A stretch of 37,605 bases of DNA from positions 1 to 37,605 of the forward strand of contig JAJQGU010000055.1 of NCBI GenBank assembly GCA_021200315.1, in the 5' to 3' direction. Below, in pieces: positions 24,071 through 31,183 of this stretch (positions within the stretch are counted from its first letter, which is position 1; every line of letters starts with the position of its first letter). The stretch is from Akkermansiaceae bacterium. GTDB lineage: Bacteria; Verrucomicrobiota; Verrucomicrobiia; Verrucomicrobiales; Akkermansiaceae. Both the position numbers and the translations under genes were made by a program. The notes under the pieces were generated by a model. That model was given only the letters and a program-made list of their open reading frames with translations, was not told the origin of the DNA and did no database searches.

Positions 24071-24584
24071 GCCCCCTCAAAAAAACTGGAATCAATACGG
24101 CGGAGAATTCTCCCGCTTCCTTGTCGTGGGGCTTCTCGCCACTCTCGTCCACTTGCTGGTGTACTGGTCGCTCAACGCCGCGTTTGAGCTCAGCGACGAG
24201 AACAAACTCGGGCTCTCCATCACCTACAGCGTCGGCTACCTCGTCAGCTTCGTCGGCAACTACATCATATCGCTCAGGTGGACTTTCAGAACGGAAGGCA
24301 GCGTCAGCAAGGGGCTTGGATTTGCCTTCAGCCACTTGGTGAACTACGGCATGCACGTGAGCCTGCTCAATCTTTTTCTCTGGCTCGGCTTCGGCAGGCT
24401 TCTCGGCCGCGTGCTGAATGATCTCGCCCCCTGGCTCGCCGGCTCCTTCCCTTCTCTGTTCCAGCCGGAAACTCTCCTTCCTCTGCCCGTCTACCTGATC
24501 GTCGTTCCCGTCAATTTTCTGCTCGTGCGTTTCTTTCTGAAGCATGGAGACAAGGCAGCCTCCCCGCCGGCGGCATGCCTATGA
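24060..24584 (+). CDS. GtrA family membrane protein
   Basis: A 174-residue inner-membrane protein of the GtrA/DPMS family. Members are thought to help move or present lipid-linked sugars (bactoprenol-linked glucose or mannose) for glycosylation of O-antigen, teichoic acid or arabinogalactan. The four hydrophobic segments of the family are seen: FSRFLVVGLLATLVHLLVYW, SITYSVGYLVSFVGNYIISLRWTF (with the conserved N-Y...W-TF element), NYGMHVSLLNLFLWLGFG and LPVYLIVVPVNFLLVRFFL. The gene starts inside the previous one (11-bp overlap, different frame), so translation is probably coupled. No glycosyltransferase is adjacent, so the partner is unknown. It is convergent with metS; the 115 bp between them holds no clear terminator. 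Confidence 0.85.
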   Translation: MLSEPPQKNWNQYGGEFSRFLVVGLLATLVHLLVYWSLNAAFELSDENKLGLSITYSVGYLVSFVGNYIISLRWTFRTEGSVSKGLGFAFSHLVNYGMHVSLLNLFLWLGFGRLLGRVLNDLAPWLAGSFPSLFQPETLLPLPVYLIVVPVNFLLVRFFLKHGDKAASPPAACL

Positions 24585-24699
24585 AAACGGAATGAGGCAA
24601 AAACGATTGACCGGCACCGCCGCTCTGGGAGGATCTGAGTCCGGAGCCGGCATCCCCATCTCGTCCGCCGGAACGGGAATGCATGGCAGCCGCAGCCGA

Positions 24700-24843
24700 T
24701 CAGCCGCCGCGGCACTTCCCGTCCTCCTCCGTGCGGCTCCTCCGGGGCGCGTCGCTTTTCAGTGTCTTCCTCATGCAGAGGAGGAAGAAGCACCACACGA
24801 AAGCCACGGAAAAGATCATTGTGATATAACCACCTGTCGTCAT
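24700..24843 (-). CDS. MetS-like small subunit of an NSS transporter (47 residues)
   Basis: A short gene downstream of the NSS transporter, sharing a 4-base ATGA overlap with its stop codon. It encodes 47 residues: a short N-terminus (MTTGGYIT), one transmembrane helix (MIFSVAFVWCFFLLCMRKTL, residues 9-28) and a charged tail (DAPRRSRTEEDGK). This matches the MetS family, a single-span partner needed by MetP-type methionine/alanine importers of the NSS family. The pattern GxxxxMIFxxxFxWxxxxxCxRK is what one expects of that family. Overlap, order and topology all support it, although the protein is too short for motif-level certainty. Confidence 0.72.
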   Translation of the reverse strand: MTTGGYITMIFSVAFVWCFFLLCMRKTLKSDAPRRSRTEEDGKCRGG

Positions 24844-26573
24844 GAGCCTGAATTGCGGTTTCGTCCTCCCTTCAGTCTGGCATGGAAGCGGCGGGAAGAA
24901 CCGGCCACCACGGAAAGAAACAAGAAAACCAACAAACACCACAGCAGCGGCACCCATGCGCCCGGTTTCCCATCCAGCAGATTCCGCAGGGGGGGCGACA
25001 CGCGCTCCACGAGATTCTGCACTACCCATGAAATGACGATCGAAAAGAGAATCAGCGGGGCCACCCAACGAATAATGAAGACCGTCCAAAGCGGGACGCG
25101 AATCTTCGAGCCGCTGCTGACCGCCTCGTACGCCTCGCGGAAAGACCACTTGATGCAAAATATTGTCAGGAAACACCCTCCCACGAAATACAGACTCATC
25201 GTGCCCATCCAGAAGTCGAGCGTGTCGAGCGCCATCAGTCCCTCACTGAACCACGCTGTCGCCAGCGCCCCTGCCAGAGAGATGCTCCCCGCGATGACAA
25301 TAGACTGACTCCGGGTCAACAGCCAGAATTCCTCCAGAAAGGCAATAGCCGGCTGTATTGTCGAAATCGAACTCGTAATCGCAGCCAGATAGAGCAGAGC
25401 GAAAAAGAGCGTTCCGAACAGGCGGCCGGCCGGCATTTGCACGAACACCTGAGGCAGTACATGGAAGCCCAATCCGAACGTTGAAGCGCCGGCCACGGCG
25501 GAAACGCCCAGGATCGCCACCGCGGCCGGAACAATCATCATGCCGGCCACGCCCACCTCGACGCATTCATTGGCCGAAGCCGCTGTCAACGAACTCAGCG
25601 CGACGTCGGCGCTGTTCCGCACATAGCTGGCATAAGTGGCCACGGCACCGAAGCATATGGAAAGAGACCAGAAAATCTGCCCGGCGGCCGCCAGCCACAC
25701 ACTGGGATTCAGCAGCCCCTGCATAAGCGTAATGGTACGCGTGCGCACCCGATCGCCTCCATGAGCCGCCGCCGCCTCCCGTTCCATCTTTTCGGCCGCA
25801 GCGGCAGAAGCGCCGGGCAGCATCTCCATCACCCTCCATTCTCCGGACTCGTCCCGCACTTCGAGCACCGTTTTGTCCGGGTTCCACATATAGCCGAGAC
25901 CTTGGTCAATACTGCGCTCCGGATGAGCCGCATCGGGCGTGCCCAGCGTGAGCACGCGCAGCAGCACCAGCAGCGAGGTGCACAGAAGAACCGGCAACGA
26001 CCATTTGCAGAAGTGCTCAATGCCCCGGTTCACTCCGCGGTACATCACCCAGAAATTCGAAAGGAAAGCCAGTACCAGAAAGATCAGCAGCGGACTCGAC
26101 CGGACATCGAAAGCCGCTCCGTTTTCCCCGAGTCCTACAAACTGCCCGAATACCTGCTCAAAATCACTCGGAGAAGAGAAATTCAAGCCTCCGCTCACCA
26201 TCTTACAGGCGTAGCCCAGCGTCCAGCTCTCCAGGAAAAGATAGTACATGCAGATGCCAAGAGGAGCCATCACCCCCATGAGACCCAGATATTTCCACAG
26301 CCGCGAGCGATTCAGCAGCATGAACATGCCCGCCGTCGAGTGTGCGCCCAGAGCGCCTCCCCGGCGCCCGATCGCCCACTCCATCCAGGACAGAGGAATG
26401 CCCATCAAAAACAGCGAGGTGAAATAGGCGATCATGAAGGCGCCGCCTCCATACTGGGCGGCCAATCCCGGGAATCGCAGAAAATTGCCGAACCCGACGG
26501 CGCTGCCCGCCACGGCGAGAATAACGCCCAAGCTTGAATTCCAGCCTCTCTCCGTTCTCTTCAATTTCGCCAT
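24840..26573 (-). CDS. NSS (neurotransmitter:sodium symporter) family amino acid transporter
   Basis: A sodium-coupled inner-membrane importer of the LeuT fold. The 577-residue protein begins with the NSS signature WNSSLGVILAVAGSAVGFGNFLRFPGLAAQYGGGAF, in which the unwound TM1 (AVGFGNFLRFP) binds sodium and substrate. FWSLSICFGAVATYASY corresponds to TM6-TM7, and AAITSSISTIQPAIAFLEEF to TM8. About twelve helices are seen. An insertion of about 60 polar residues between TM5 and TM6 (YMWNPDKTVLEVRDESGEWRVMEMLPG...) is longer than in LeuT. ATG 26573 is chosen because a TTGACT-16-TAGAAT promoter ends 9 nt before it; a TTG three codons upstream is unlikely. With the MetS-like small subunit it probably imports methionine, alanine or a similar amino acid. 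Confidence 0.9.
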   Translation of the reverse strand: MAKLKRTERGWNSSLGVILAVAGSAVGFGNFLRFPGLAAQYGGGAFMIAYFTSLFLMGIPLSWMEWAIGRRGGALGAHSTAGMFMLLNRSRLWKYLGLMGVMAPLGICMYYLFLESWTLGYACKMVSGGLNFSSPSDFEQVFGQFVGLGENGAAFDVRSSPLLIFLVLAFLSNFWVMYRGVNRGIEHFCKWSLPVLLCTSLLVLLRVLTLGTPDAAHPERSIDQGLGYMWNPDKTVLEVRDESGEWRVMEMLPGASAAAAEKMEREAAAAHGGDRVRTRTITLMQGLLNPSVWLAAAGQIFWSLSICFGAVATYASYVRNSADVALSSLTAASANECVEVGVAGMMIVPAAVAILGVSAVAGASTFGLGFHVLPQVFVQMPAGRLFGTLFFALLYLAAITSSISTIQPAIAFLEEFWLLTRSQSIVIAGSISLAGALATAWFSEGLMALDTLDFWMGTMSLYFVGGCFLTIFCIKWSFREAYEAVSSGSKIRVPLWTVFIIRWVAPLILFSIVISWVVQNLVERVSPPLRNLLDGKPGAWVPLLWCLLVFLFLSVVAGSSRRFHARLKGGRNRNSGS

Positions 26574-26582
26574 GAAAGGCAA

Positions 26583-26610
26583 ATTCTACCACACGCCCGC
26601 GCCGAGTCAA
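26583..26610 (-). promoter_or_regulatory. Promoter of the NSS-metS unit (leaderless type)
   Basis: On the minus strand, TTGACT (26610-26605), a 16-bp spacer and TAGAAT (26588-26583), with 9 nt to the ATG at 26573. The predicted leader is 2-3 nt. Confidence 0.65.
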
Positions 26611-26669
26611 GTTCTCGTCTCACGGAGAGCAGGCAGCTCGAAAAACGCGATTGCGGGCAGGCGCGCCAA

Positions 26670-27491
26670 CTACACCTGTTCCGCCTCTCCCTCATCACCG
26701 CCCGCCGGCTCCACAGAATGGACTCGCTCGAGAGAGGTAAGAATGAGCTGCGCCGCTTTTTTCCCGCTCATGAGCATTCCTCCGAAAATGGGGCCCATGC
26801 GAAAACTCCCGCTGACTCCGTTGGCGGCCATTCCGGAAACGAAAAGCCCGGGATAGATCTCTTTTGTATTCTCCAGAGTCATCCGCTCGCCCTCGGCGGC
26901 ATCCATACTCATCTCTCCCACTACTCCCCCGGTGGGGGTATCGAGCGTCAGCCCATTCTTGCGCGCAACCGTCCTGGCCACCTCGCAATCGTGCCCCGTG
27001 GCATCGAGTACAGCCTTGGCAATGAGCGTGAGAGGATCCACGTGCAGCTTCTCGCGCAGAACGGGCGACCAATTGACAACCACACCGCCGACGCGCCCGT
27101 GCTTGTAAACGACATCTTCCACAGAATAGCAATTGAAGATAATCGCTCCCGCTTTCGTGGCCTGATAAAGCAGCCCTGAAGTGGCGTGCACGGAATCGAT
27201 CAGATACGTGCCTCCGCGGTACGGCCGGCAGACGAGCCCGAATTCCTCGGCAATGGGGAAAGCCTCGTCTTGAATCACAATGTCATTGAACATCATCGCC
27301 CCGCCCCACATGCCGCCTCCGGGGGAGAGCTTCCTGTCGAACAGAGCAGTCTTTCGCCCCGCTTTGGCTAAATAGTAGGCGGCCACAATACCGGAGGGCC
27401 CCCCCCCGACGATAGCCGCATCAAGCTGCAGACATCCGCTGAGCTTGGCAAAATAAGATTCGATAATTCCACGCGAGACGAGAGTTTCCAT
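26670..27491 (-). CDS. thi4: Thi4 family thiazole synthase, sulfide-dependent type
   Basis: Thi4 makes the thiazole part of thiamine (ADP-thiazole) from NAD, glycine and a sulfur source. The 273-residue protein has the FAD/NAD Rossmann motif DAAIVGGGPSG (24-34), the GGGMWGGAMMFND segment, and the C-terminal FVSGMAANGVSGSFRMGPIFGGMLMSG. Yeast Thi4 gives up the sulfur of its own Cys205 and is inactivated; archaeal and many anaerobe enzymes have His at that place and use sulfide repeatedly. Here the aligned site is H150 in KLHVDPLTL, like the Methanocaldococcus enzyme, so this should be a multiple-turnover, sulfide- and probably Fe(II)-dependent enzyme. It has its own promoter (27501-27529), with 9 nt from the -10 box to the ATG. 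No TPP riboswitch fits in that space or was seen upstream. Confidence 0.93.
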   Translation of the reverse strand: METLVSRGIIESYFAKLSGCLQLDAAIVGGGPSGIVAAYYLAKAGRKTALFDRKLSPGGGMWGGAMMFNDIVIQDEAFPIAEEFGLVCRPYRGGTYLIDSVHATSGLLYQATKAGAIIFNCYSVEDVVYKHGRVGGVVVNWSPVLREKLHVDPLTLIAKAVLDATGHDCEVARTVARKNGLTLDTPTGGVVGEMSMDAAEGERMTLENTKEIYPGLFVSGMAANGVSGSFRMGPIFGGMLMSGKKAAQLILTSLERVHSVEPAGGDEGEAEQV

Positions 27492-27500
27492 ACGGAGCGC

Positions 27501-27529
27501 ATCCTAGCACACTTCGCCGCGCCAATCAA
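27501..27529 (-). promoter_or_regulatory. Promoter of thi4 (leaderless type)
   Basis: On the minus strand, TTGATT (27529-27524), a 17-bp spacer and TAGGAT (27506-27501), with 9 nt to the ATG at 27491. Confidence 0.55.
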
Positions 27530-27575
27530 CGGCAAAGGCCGGAAACGCGGACTTGTCCACACCATGAAGTCCGAG

Positions 27576-27614
27576 TCAGCGCATGCCGGACACGCGCTGA
27601 ACCGGCAGAGCCGG
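27576..27614 (-). terminator. Pair of hairpins between the AI-2E permease gene and thi4
   Basis: TCAGCGC (27576-27582) pairs with GCGCTGA (27594-27600), loop 11 nt. CCGGC-AGA-GCCGG lies beside it at 27602-27614. Both lie about 90-125 bp after the permease stop and upstream of the thi4 promoter. No T-run follows, so a terminator role is only likely. Confidence 0.3.
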
Positions 27615-27700
27615 CGCGGACTTCCGCAGAACCGCACGCCGCACCCCCTTTCACGAAATGAAACGCGGATGAAGGGATAATAATGCCCGCCTGCGCCTGG

Positions 27701-28945
27701 TTACGCCTCCGGACGGGACGGCTCGGGCTGTTCTGAAGGCTGCGCCTGCTGAACGGCGCGCGGCCAGATGTAACGCTGGAAAAGGACTTTGACGGCGGCG
27801 GTGAGCGGAACGGCGAGGAGCGCGCCGACAATGCCGCCAAGAACAAGAGACCAGAAAAGCACAGAAAACATCACGGTCATCTCATGCAGTCCGACTCTGC
27901 TGCCCACGATTCGAGGCTGAATGATCCATCCGTCGAACTGGCTCACGGCGAAAAAGATACAGGCCACAGCCACCGTATCGCCCGCCGTGCCCCAAGTAAA
28001 CCAGGCAATGAGCACGGCGGGGATAGCGGTGAGGATGGAACCCAGATACGGAATGATACCCAACAAGGCGGCGGCCGCCGCGATGGTAAAAGCGTAAGGG
28101 AGGCCGTAGATTTTGAGAGCGGCGGCGAGCAGCACCCCGTCAATGACGCTCACGAGCATCTGTCCGCGCACGAAAGAGATGAGATAGCCGTTGATGTCCT
28201 TGAGAGTCCCGACAACTTCGTTCTTGAAGGCCGAATGTCTCAGGGGAAGGTAACTGTGCCAGTTGCTGCTGATGGCCTCGCTTTCTTTCAAAAAGTAAAA
28301 GAGGAAAACGGGGGTCATGATCAGCCCCACAATACAGGCCGCCGCACCGGAAAGGGCGCGGCCGCCGGCGATGAGCCACGAGACGATCTTGTCAAACAAC
28401 AAGGCGGAGTTGCAGTCGAGCACAACGGCAAGCTGCTGGGCAGGGGTAATCCTGCCGCTTATCTGCCCGTACTCTTCAGACGAGACGGCTTCGGCGCGGA
28501 CATCGCGCAGCGTCTTCTGATACAAAGCGTCGACACCACGGGCAACGGGAGGGAGACTCAAAAGTTCGTCAGCCGAATCCGCGGCGCTCTCCCAAATGGC
28601 GGCACGGTGATCGATAAGCTCCGACGTCTGCTTCACCAAAGGCGGCACAATGGCCAGAGCGAGACCGGCAAGGAAGCAGGCCGCGGCCGCCATGGCGGCA
28701 AGCACCGACCAAAGCCTTGAAAGCTTCCTCCGCTGCAGCCAATTGACCGCGGGGTTGAGCAGATAGGCCCCGATCCCCGCCACAATCAGCGGCAGCAATA
28801 CGGGTTCGAGAAAGGCGAAGAGTTTCCCGAACACCCAGACTGCTCCGCACAGCAAAGCCAATAGGACGACCAGCGCCAAACCGGAAAGAGCACACCAACA
28901 CGTTCTTTTCTGGAAAGCTGAAGGTATCGGGGGCGAAGTTTTCAC
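27701..28945 (-). CDS. AI-2E/PerM family permease
   Basis: A 414-residue inner-membrane protein of the AI-2E transporter superfamily (TqsA, PerM/YhhT, YtvI). Members have been linked to export of autoinducer-2 and, in other branches, to Na+(Li+)/H+ antiport, so the substrate is not settled by family. Visible features are an N-terminal pair of helices (LALVVLLALLCGAVWVFGKLFAF, LPLIVAGIGAYLLNPAVNWLQRR), a long soluble stretch (~110-185), then helices with TPVFLFYFLKE. The family signature SFVRGQMLVSVIDGVLLAAALKIYGLPYAFTIAAAAALLGIIPYLGSI and the closing SQFDGWIIQPRIVGSRVGLHEMTVMFSVL follow. The start is GTG; a TATTTT -10-like box ends 6 nt before it. A stronger promoter lies farther upstream at 29070-29097. 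The C-terminal tail is Pro/Gln/Glu-rich. Confidence 0.88.
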   Translation of the reverse strand: MKTSPPIPSAFQKRTCWCALSGLALVVLLALLCGAVWVFGKLFAFLEPVLLPLIVAGIGAYLLNPAVNWLQRRKLSRLWSVLAAMAAAACFLAGLALAIVPPLVKQTSELIDHRAAIWESAADSADELLSLPPVARGVDALYQKTLRDVRAEAVSSEEYGQISGRITPAQQLAVVLDCNSALLFDKIVSWLIAGGRALSGAAACIVGLIMTPVFLFYFLKESEAISSNWHSYLPLRHSAFKNEVVGTLKDINGYLISFVRGQMLVSVIDGVLLAAALKIYGLPYAFTIAAAAALLGIIPYLGSILTAIPAVLIAWFTWGTAGDTVAVACIFFAVSQFDGWIIQPRIVGSRVGLHEMTVMFSVLFWSLVLGGIVGALLAVPLTAAVKVLFQRYIWPRAVQQAQPSEQPEPSRPEA

Positions 28946-29069
28946 GCGCTGAAAATATGTGTTGGAATAACCGAATGTTCGAAACGCATCAGGCTCCGAG
29001 GCGGTGCCGCCGTTATATGGTCACATCGCCGGCATGTCAAAGAGCTCCCGCCGCGCCGTCTCTCCCGGC

Positions 29070-29097
29070 AGTATACTAAACGGCTGCCGGCTTGCAA
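29070..29097 (-). promoter_or_regulatory. Candidate promoter upstream of the AI-2E permease gene
   Basis: On the minus strand, TTGCAA (29097-29092), a 16-bp spacer and TATACT (29075-29070). It overlaps a CCGGCAG/CTGCCGG inverted repeat (29065-29071 and 29084-29090) that could be an operator or, on the plus strand with the TTTTT at 29102, a terminator. The leader to the GTG at 28945 would be about 120 nt. Confidence 0.4.
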
Positions 29098-29574
29098 GAA
29101 TTTTTCCCTCATCCGGCCTTTTCGGCGCCGCCCGCCGCGCCTCATCCGCAGGAGCGCCCCTGCGCTCTCCCGTGCGTTCGCTCCCCCGCCGCCGGACTTC
29201 GCGCCGTCATGCGCATTCGGCAGCGGGAAAGCCGCCCCCCCGGCACAACGCTCCGGAAACGAAAAGGAACGCCCGCCGATCTCAACCGGCGGGCGCTCCC
29301 CAACTTACTACCTATGAAACTCAGTGTCCCTTGTCATGGTTTCCCTGCTCTCTCCTTCACGGAAACCGGAACGAACTGTCAGAGCTGAGATGCACACATG
29401 GAACCAAATGTTCAAAAAAACAGGTAAAATTTTCAAGGCGGGAATCCCCAAGAGGCGGCTTGCGCGATGATAAGCTAGGCATCAGTCTCATAAAATATCT
29501 ATCAGAGAAAAGACGAAAGCAGAAAGGATTCGAAAAATTCAAGCCTCCTCTTCCAGAAAATGGAACATCAAACG
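29098..29574. other. Gene-free stretch between the permease and acyltransferase genes
   Basis: No convincing coding region is seen. It contains a strong hairpin at 29271-29294 and an inverted repeat GGTTTCC/GGAAACC around 29339-29367. A 24-codon frame starts at the ATG near 29317 but has no support. The left half is very GC-rich and the right half A/T-rich, so composition changes abruptly near 29300. Confidence 0.4.
29271..29294 (-). terminator. Strong hairpin, probable minus-strand terminator
   Basis: GCCCGCCG (29271-29278) and CGGCGGGC (29287-29294) form a perfect 8-bp stem with an 8-nt loop. On the minus strand it is followed by GTTCCTTTTCGTTT. It could end transcripts that run through from the acyltransferase gene. 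Confidence 0.5.
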
Positions 29575-29596
29575 GGGCGGATTTTCAAGGCCGCCC
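29575..29596 (-). terminator. Possible terminator of the acyltransferase gene
   Basis: GGGCGG (29575-29580) and CCGCCC (29591-29596) form a 6-bp stem with a 10-nt loop, 19 bp after the stop codon. The minus-strand tail is CGTTTGATGTT, only mildly T-rich. Confidence 0.4.
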
Positions 29597-29615
29597 TTCT
29601 TCTGCTCCGAATTGT

Positions 29616-30758
29616 TCAGTTCGTTTCCTTTCCATCAGAGGCATCCGAACAAATGATCTTGATCGGCCTTTCAAAAGCGTGCCGAACCTTGTCCCAAACT
29701 GCCTCTGCCCGGGGAAGAATCCACTTGCGCGCCGCGTAATCATACAGCCGCCCCAAGGTCTGCATCCGCAGCATTTCTACAGACGTGCATACTAAATACA
29801 CGACAATTGATGAACAGAGACAGTACGGAAGAATCCAGGGAGAACCCTCCATGGAATCTATGTGAAATACGTTCTTCCAAGGCCAGAAAAGAAAGTATCG
29901 ATTGACATGCAGCAGGTATACGCCAAGCGAGCAGGCCGCTATGCGGTTAATCCAGCGCACCTGCCCCATGCCGCATGAGGCAAATAGCGCAAACAAGCTC
30001 ACAGACAAAACGAACTCCGCCCACGAGTACTCCCTGACTCCTATTGTATCCAGAACTCTGTTTATATTTAATCCAAGGGCGCCGGGTATATACTCCGCAC
30101 TGGCTTGTCTGAGAAAAACGCAGGCAAGAATCACGGCAAACGAACCTGACGCCATTATGCGGAATATCCGCCGGTTCGTTCTTATCAAATCAGGATGCAA
30201 ACGAAACGCTGCGGCAATGCTGTACAACAAGACAAACCATCCGATCTTCCCGCAATAGCTGCCTGTAAATGAGTTAATCACCACGAGCAGAAAAAGGGCG
30301 GCGCAGAAACGCAGGCGCTCGGCTTTGGATATGCGGCAGAGATATTGGTTCAGAAAGGGGCTCCCGAGCATGAGTATCACGTATACAGAAACAAACCAAT
30401 ACGAGTATCCGAAGATGGAGAAAAACGCTTTTGCGAGATGCCCTGCGGCCTCGAGCGCACCGCATGCCTCTCCATCCGCGGCGCGGTTGATGAGATAGAT
30501 GCCGCACAAGACAACGGAGTAGGTAGCCACCTGCGCCCACAGCCTCAATATTTTCTCCAGCGTGATGCGGCTTGTAATCATGTAATAGCCCGATATGAGC
30601 ACAAAACAGTTCACCCCTACGCCCGCTCCCCATACGCACAAATTCGTCGCAAACTTTCCGAATCCCAGGCTGAACATCAAGCTGTGATCCAGCACGATCA
30701 AAAACATGCTGAGTATCCTCAGCGCTTCGAGATTCGAATCCCGCTCCTTTGTTTTCAT
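29616..30758 (-). CDS. Acyltransferase 3 family membrane protein
   Basis: A 380-residue polytopic membrane O-acyltransferase of the acyltransferase 3 (OafA/NodX/WecH) family. Members transfer acetyl or other acyl groups to surface sugars such as O-antigen, peptidoglycan or secreted glycans. The family N-terminus RDSNLEALRILSMFLIVLDHS carries the R-x10-H element essential in relatives. The later pattern VNCFVLISGYYMITS (the FVxxSGYL-like motif), YSYWFVSVYVILMLGSPFLN and ACSLGVYLLHVNRYF are typical. About ten helices can be drawn. The region is visibly less GC-rich than the housekeeping part of the window and has no glycan-synthesis neighbour, which fits an acquired decoration gene. A TACAAT -10 box ends 8 nt before the ATG, and a palindromic motif lies in the promoter spacer. 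Confidence 0.87.
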   Translation of the reverse strand: MKTKERDSNLEALRILSMFLIVLDHSLMFSLGFGKFATNLCVWGAGVGVNCFVLISGYYMITSRITLEKILRLWAQVATYSVVLCGIYLINRAADGEACGALEAAGHLAKAFFSIFGYSYWFVSVYVILMLGSPFLNQYLCRISKAERLRFCAALFLLVVINSFTGSYCGKIGWFVLLYSIAAAFRLHPDLIRTNRRIFRIMASGSFAVILACVFLRQASAEYIPGALGLNINRVLDTIGVREYSWAEFVLSVSLFALFASCGMGQVRWINRIAACSLGVYLLHVNRYFLFWPWKNVFHIDSMEGSPWILPYCLCSSIVVYLVCTSVEMLRMQTLGRLYDYAARKWILPRAEAVWDKVRHAFERPIKIICSDASDGKETN

Positions 30759-30766
30759 GCGGCGTC

Positions 30767-30772
30767 ATTGTA
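30767..30772 (-). promoter_or_regulatory. -10 element of the acyltransferase gene
   Basis: TACAAT on the minus strand, 8 nt from the ATG at 30758, so again nearly leaderless. The -35 region is poor. A GCATT-N3-AATGC dyad (30776-30788) fills the spacer just upstream, where a bound repressor would block RNA polymerase. Confidence 0.45.
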
Positions 30773-30775
30773 CGC

Positions 30776-30792
30776 GCATTGTAAATGCGATG
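30776..30792. repeat. 17-bp inverted repeat with palindromic core, left copy
   Basis: GCATTGTAAATGCGATG; its exact reverse complement is at 30914-30930. The first 13 bases form a dyad, GCATT-GTA-AATGC. The 155-bp span of both copies covers the region upstream of the acyltransferase gene. Confidence 0.85.
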
Positions 30793-30913
30793 ACGCTGTG
30801 GACATCGAAAACATCAGACTCTAAGCATGCATCGCATTTTCCCCGCGAGCAGGGAACGCAGTCTTGTTTTCGTGAGCTATTGAAATTTGGCTGATTAAAA
30901 GCGTTAGGCTTGA

Positions 30914-30930
30914 CATCGCATTTACAATGC
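30914..30930. repeat. 17-bp inverted repeat with palindromic core, right copy
   Basis: CATCGCATTTACAATGC, the exact reverse complement of 30776-30792. It directly follows a TTGACA (30910-30915), which could be a -35 box, but the best -10 (TATGTC) is only 15 bp away and no plus-strand gene follows. Confidence 0.85.
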
Positions 30931-31142
30931 TATGTCCATGCGCTGGACGGACAACTCATTGAATAGGAGCGCGGGGCAAACTCGGCGCCTGGATGAAAAC
31001 ATGCCGTCCGAGGGGGGGGGCGCCCATGCGCTCCGAGAGCTGCTTTTGACACCGCGTCCCTCAGGCGTCCGCAAATCCCCGGCCGAGTTCCCTGCAAGTC
31101 CCACAAATTTCCTCAGGGGGCAGGCATCGGCAAGGTTTCCGG
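30931..31142. other. Gap downstream of the LpxR-like gene, no gene seen
   Basis: Together with 30793-30913 this leaves about 0.4 kb between the acyltransferase and LpxR-like genes with no recognisable coding sequence. It includes a run of eight G at about 31013-31020. Confidence 0.35.
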
Positions 31143-31167
31143 GCGGCTCCGAAGCGCTCAGAGCCGC
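31143..31167 (-). terminator. Probable terminator of the LpxR-like gene
   Basis: GCGGCTC (31143-31149) and GAGCCGC (31161-31167) form a 7-bp stem with an 11-nt loop, 16 bp after the stop codon on the minus strand. The tail is not T-rich. Confidence 0.4.
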
Positions 31168-31183
31168 GCCGAATCAGGCATCC

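Noticed and set aside
27530..27700. Possible TPP riboswitch upstream of thi4
   Set aside because: No CTGAGA or ACCTGATCTGG-like core is present on the minus strand, and the thi4 promoter lies downstream of this region.
29317..29388. 24-codon frame after the strong hairpin
   Set aside because: No ribosome-binding site, promoter or conserved pattern supports it.
30776..30930. 155-bp miniature insertion element bounded by 17-bp inverted repeats
   Set aside because: No target-site duplication is visible, the repeats are themselves palindromic, and one overlaps a promoter, so an operator pair is the simpler reading; kept only as an alternative.
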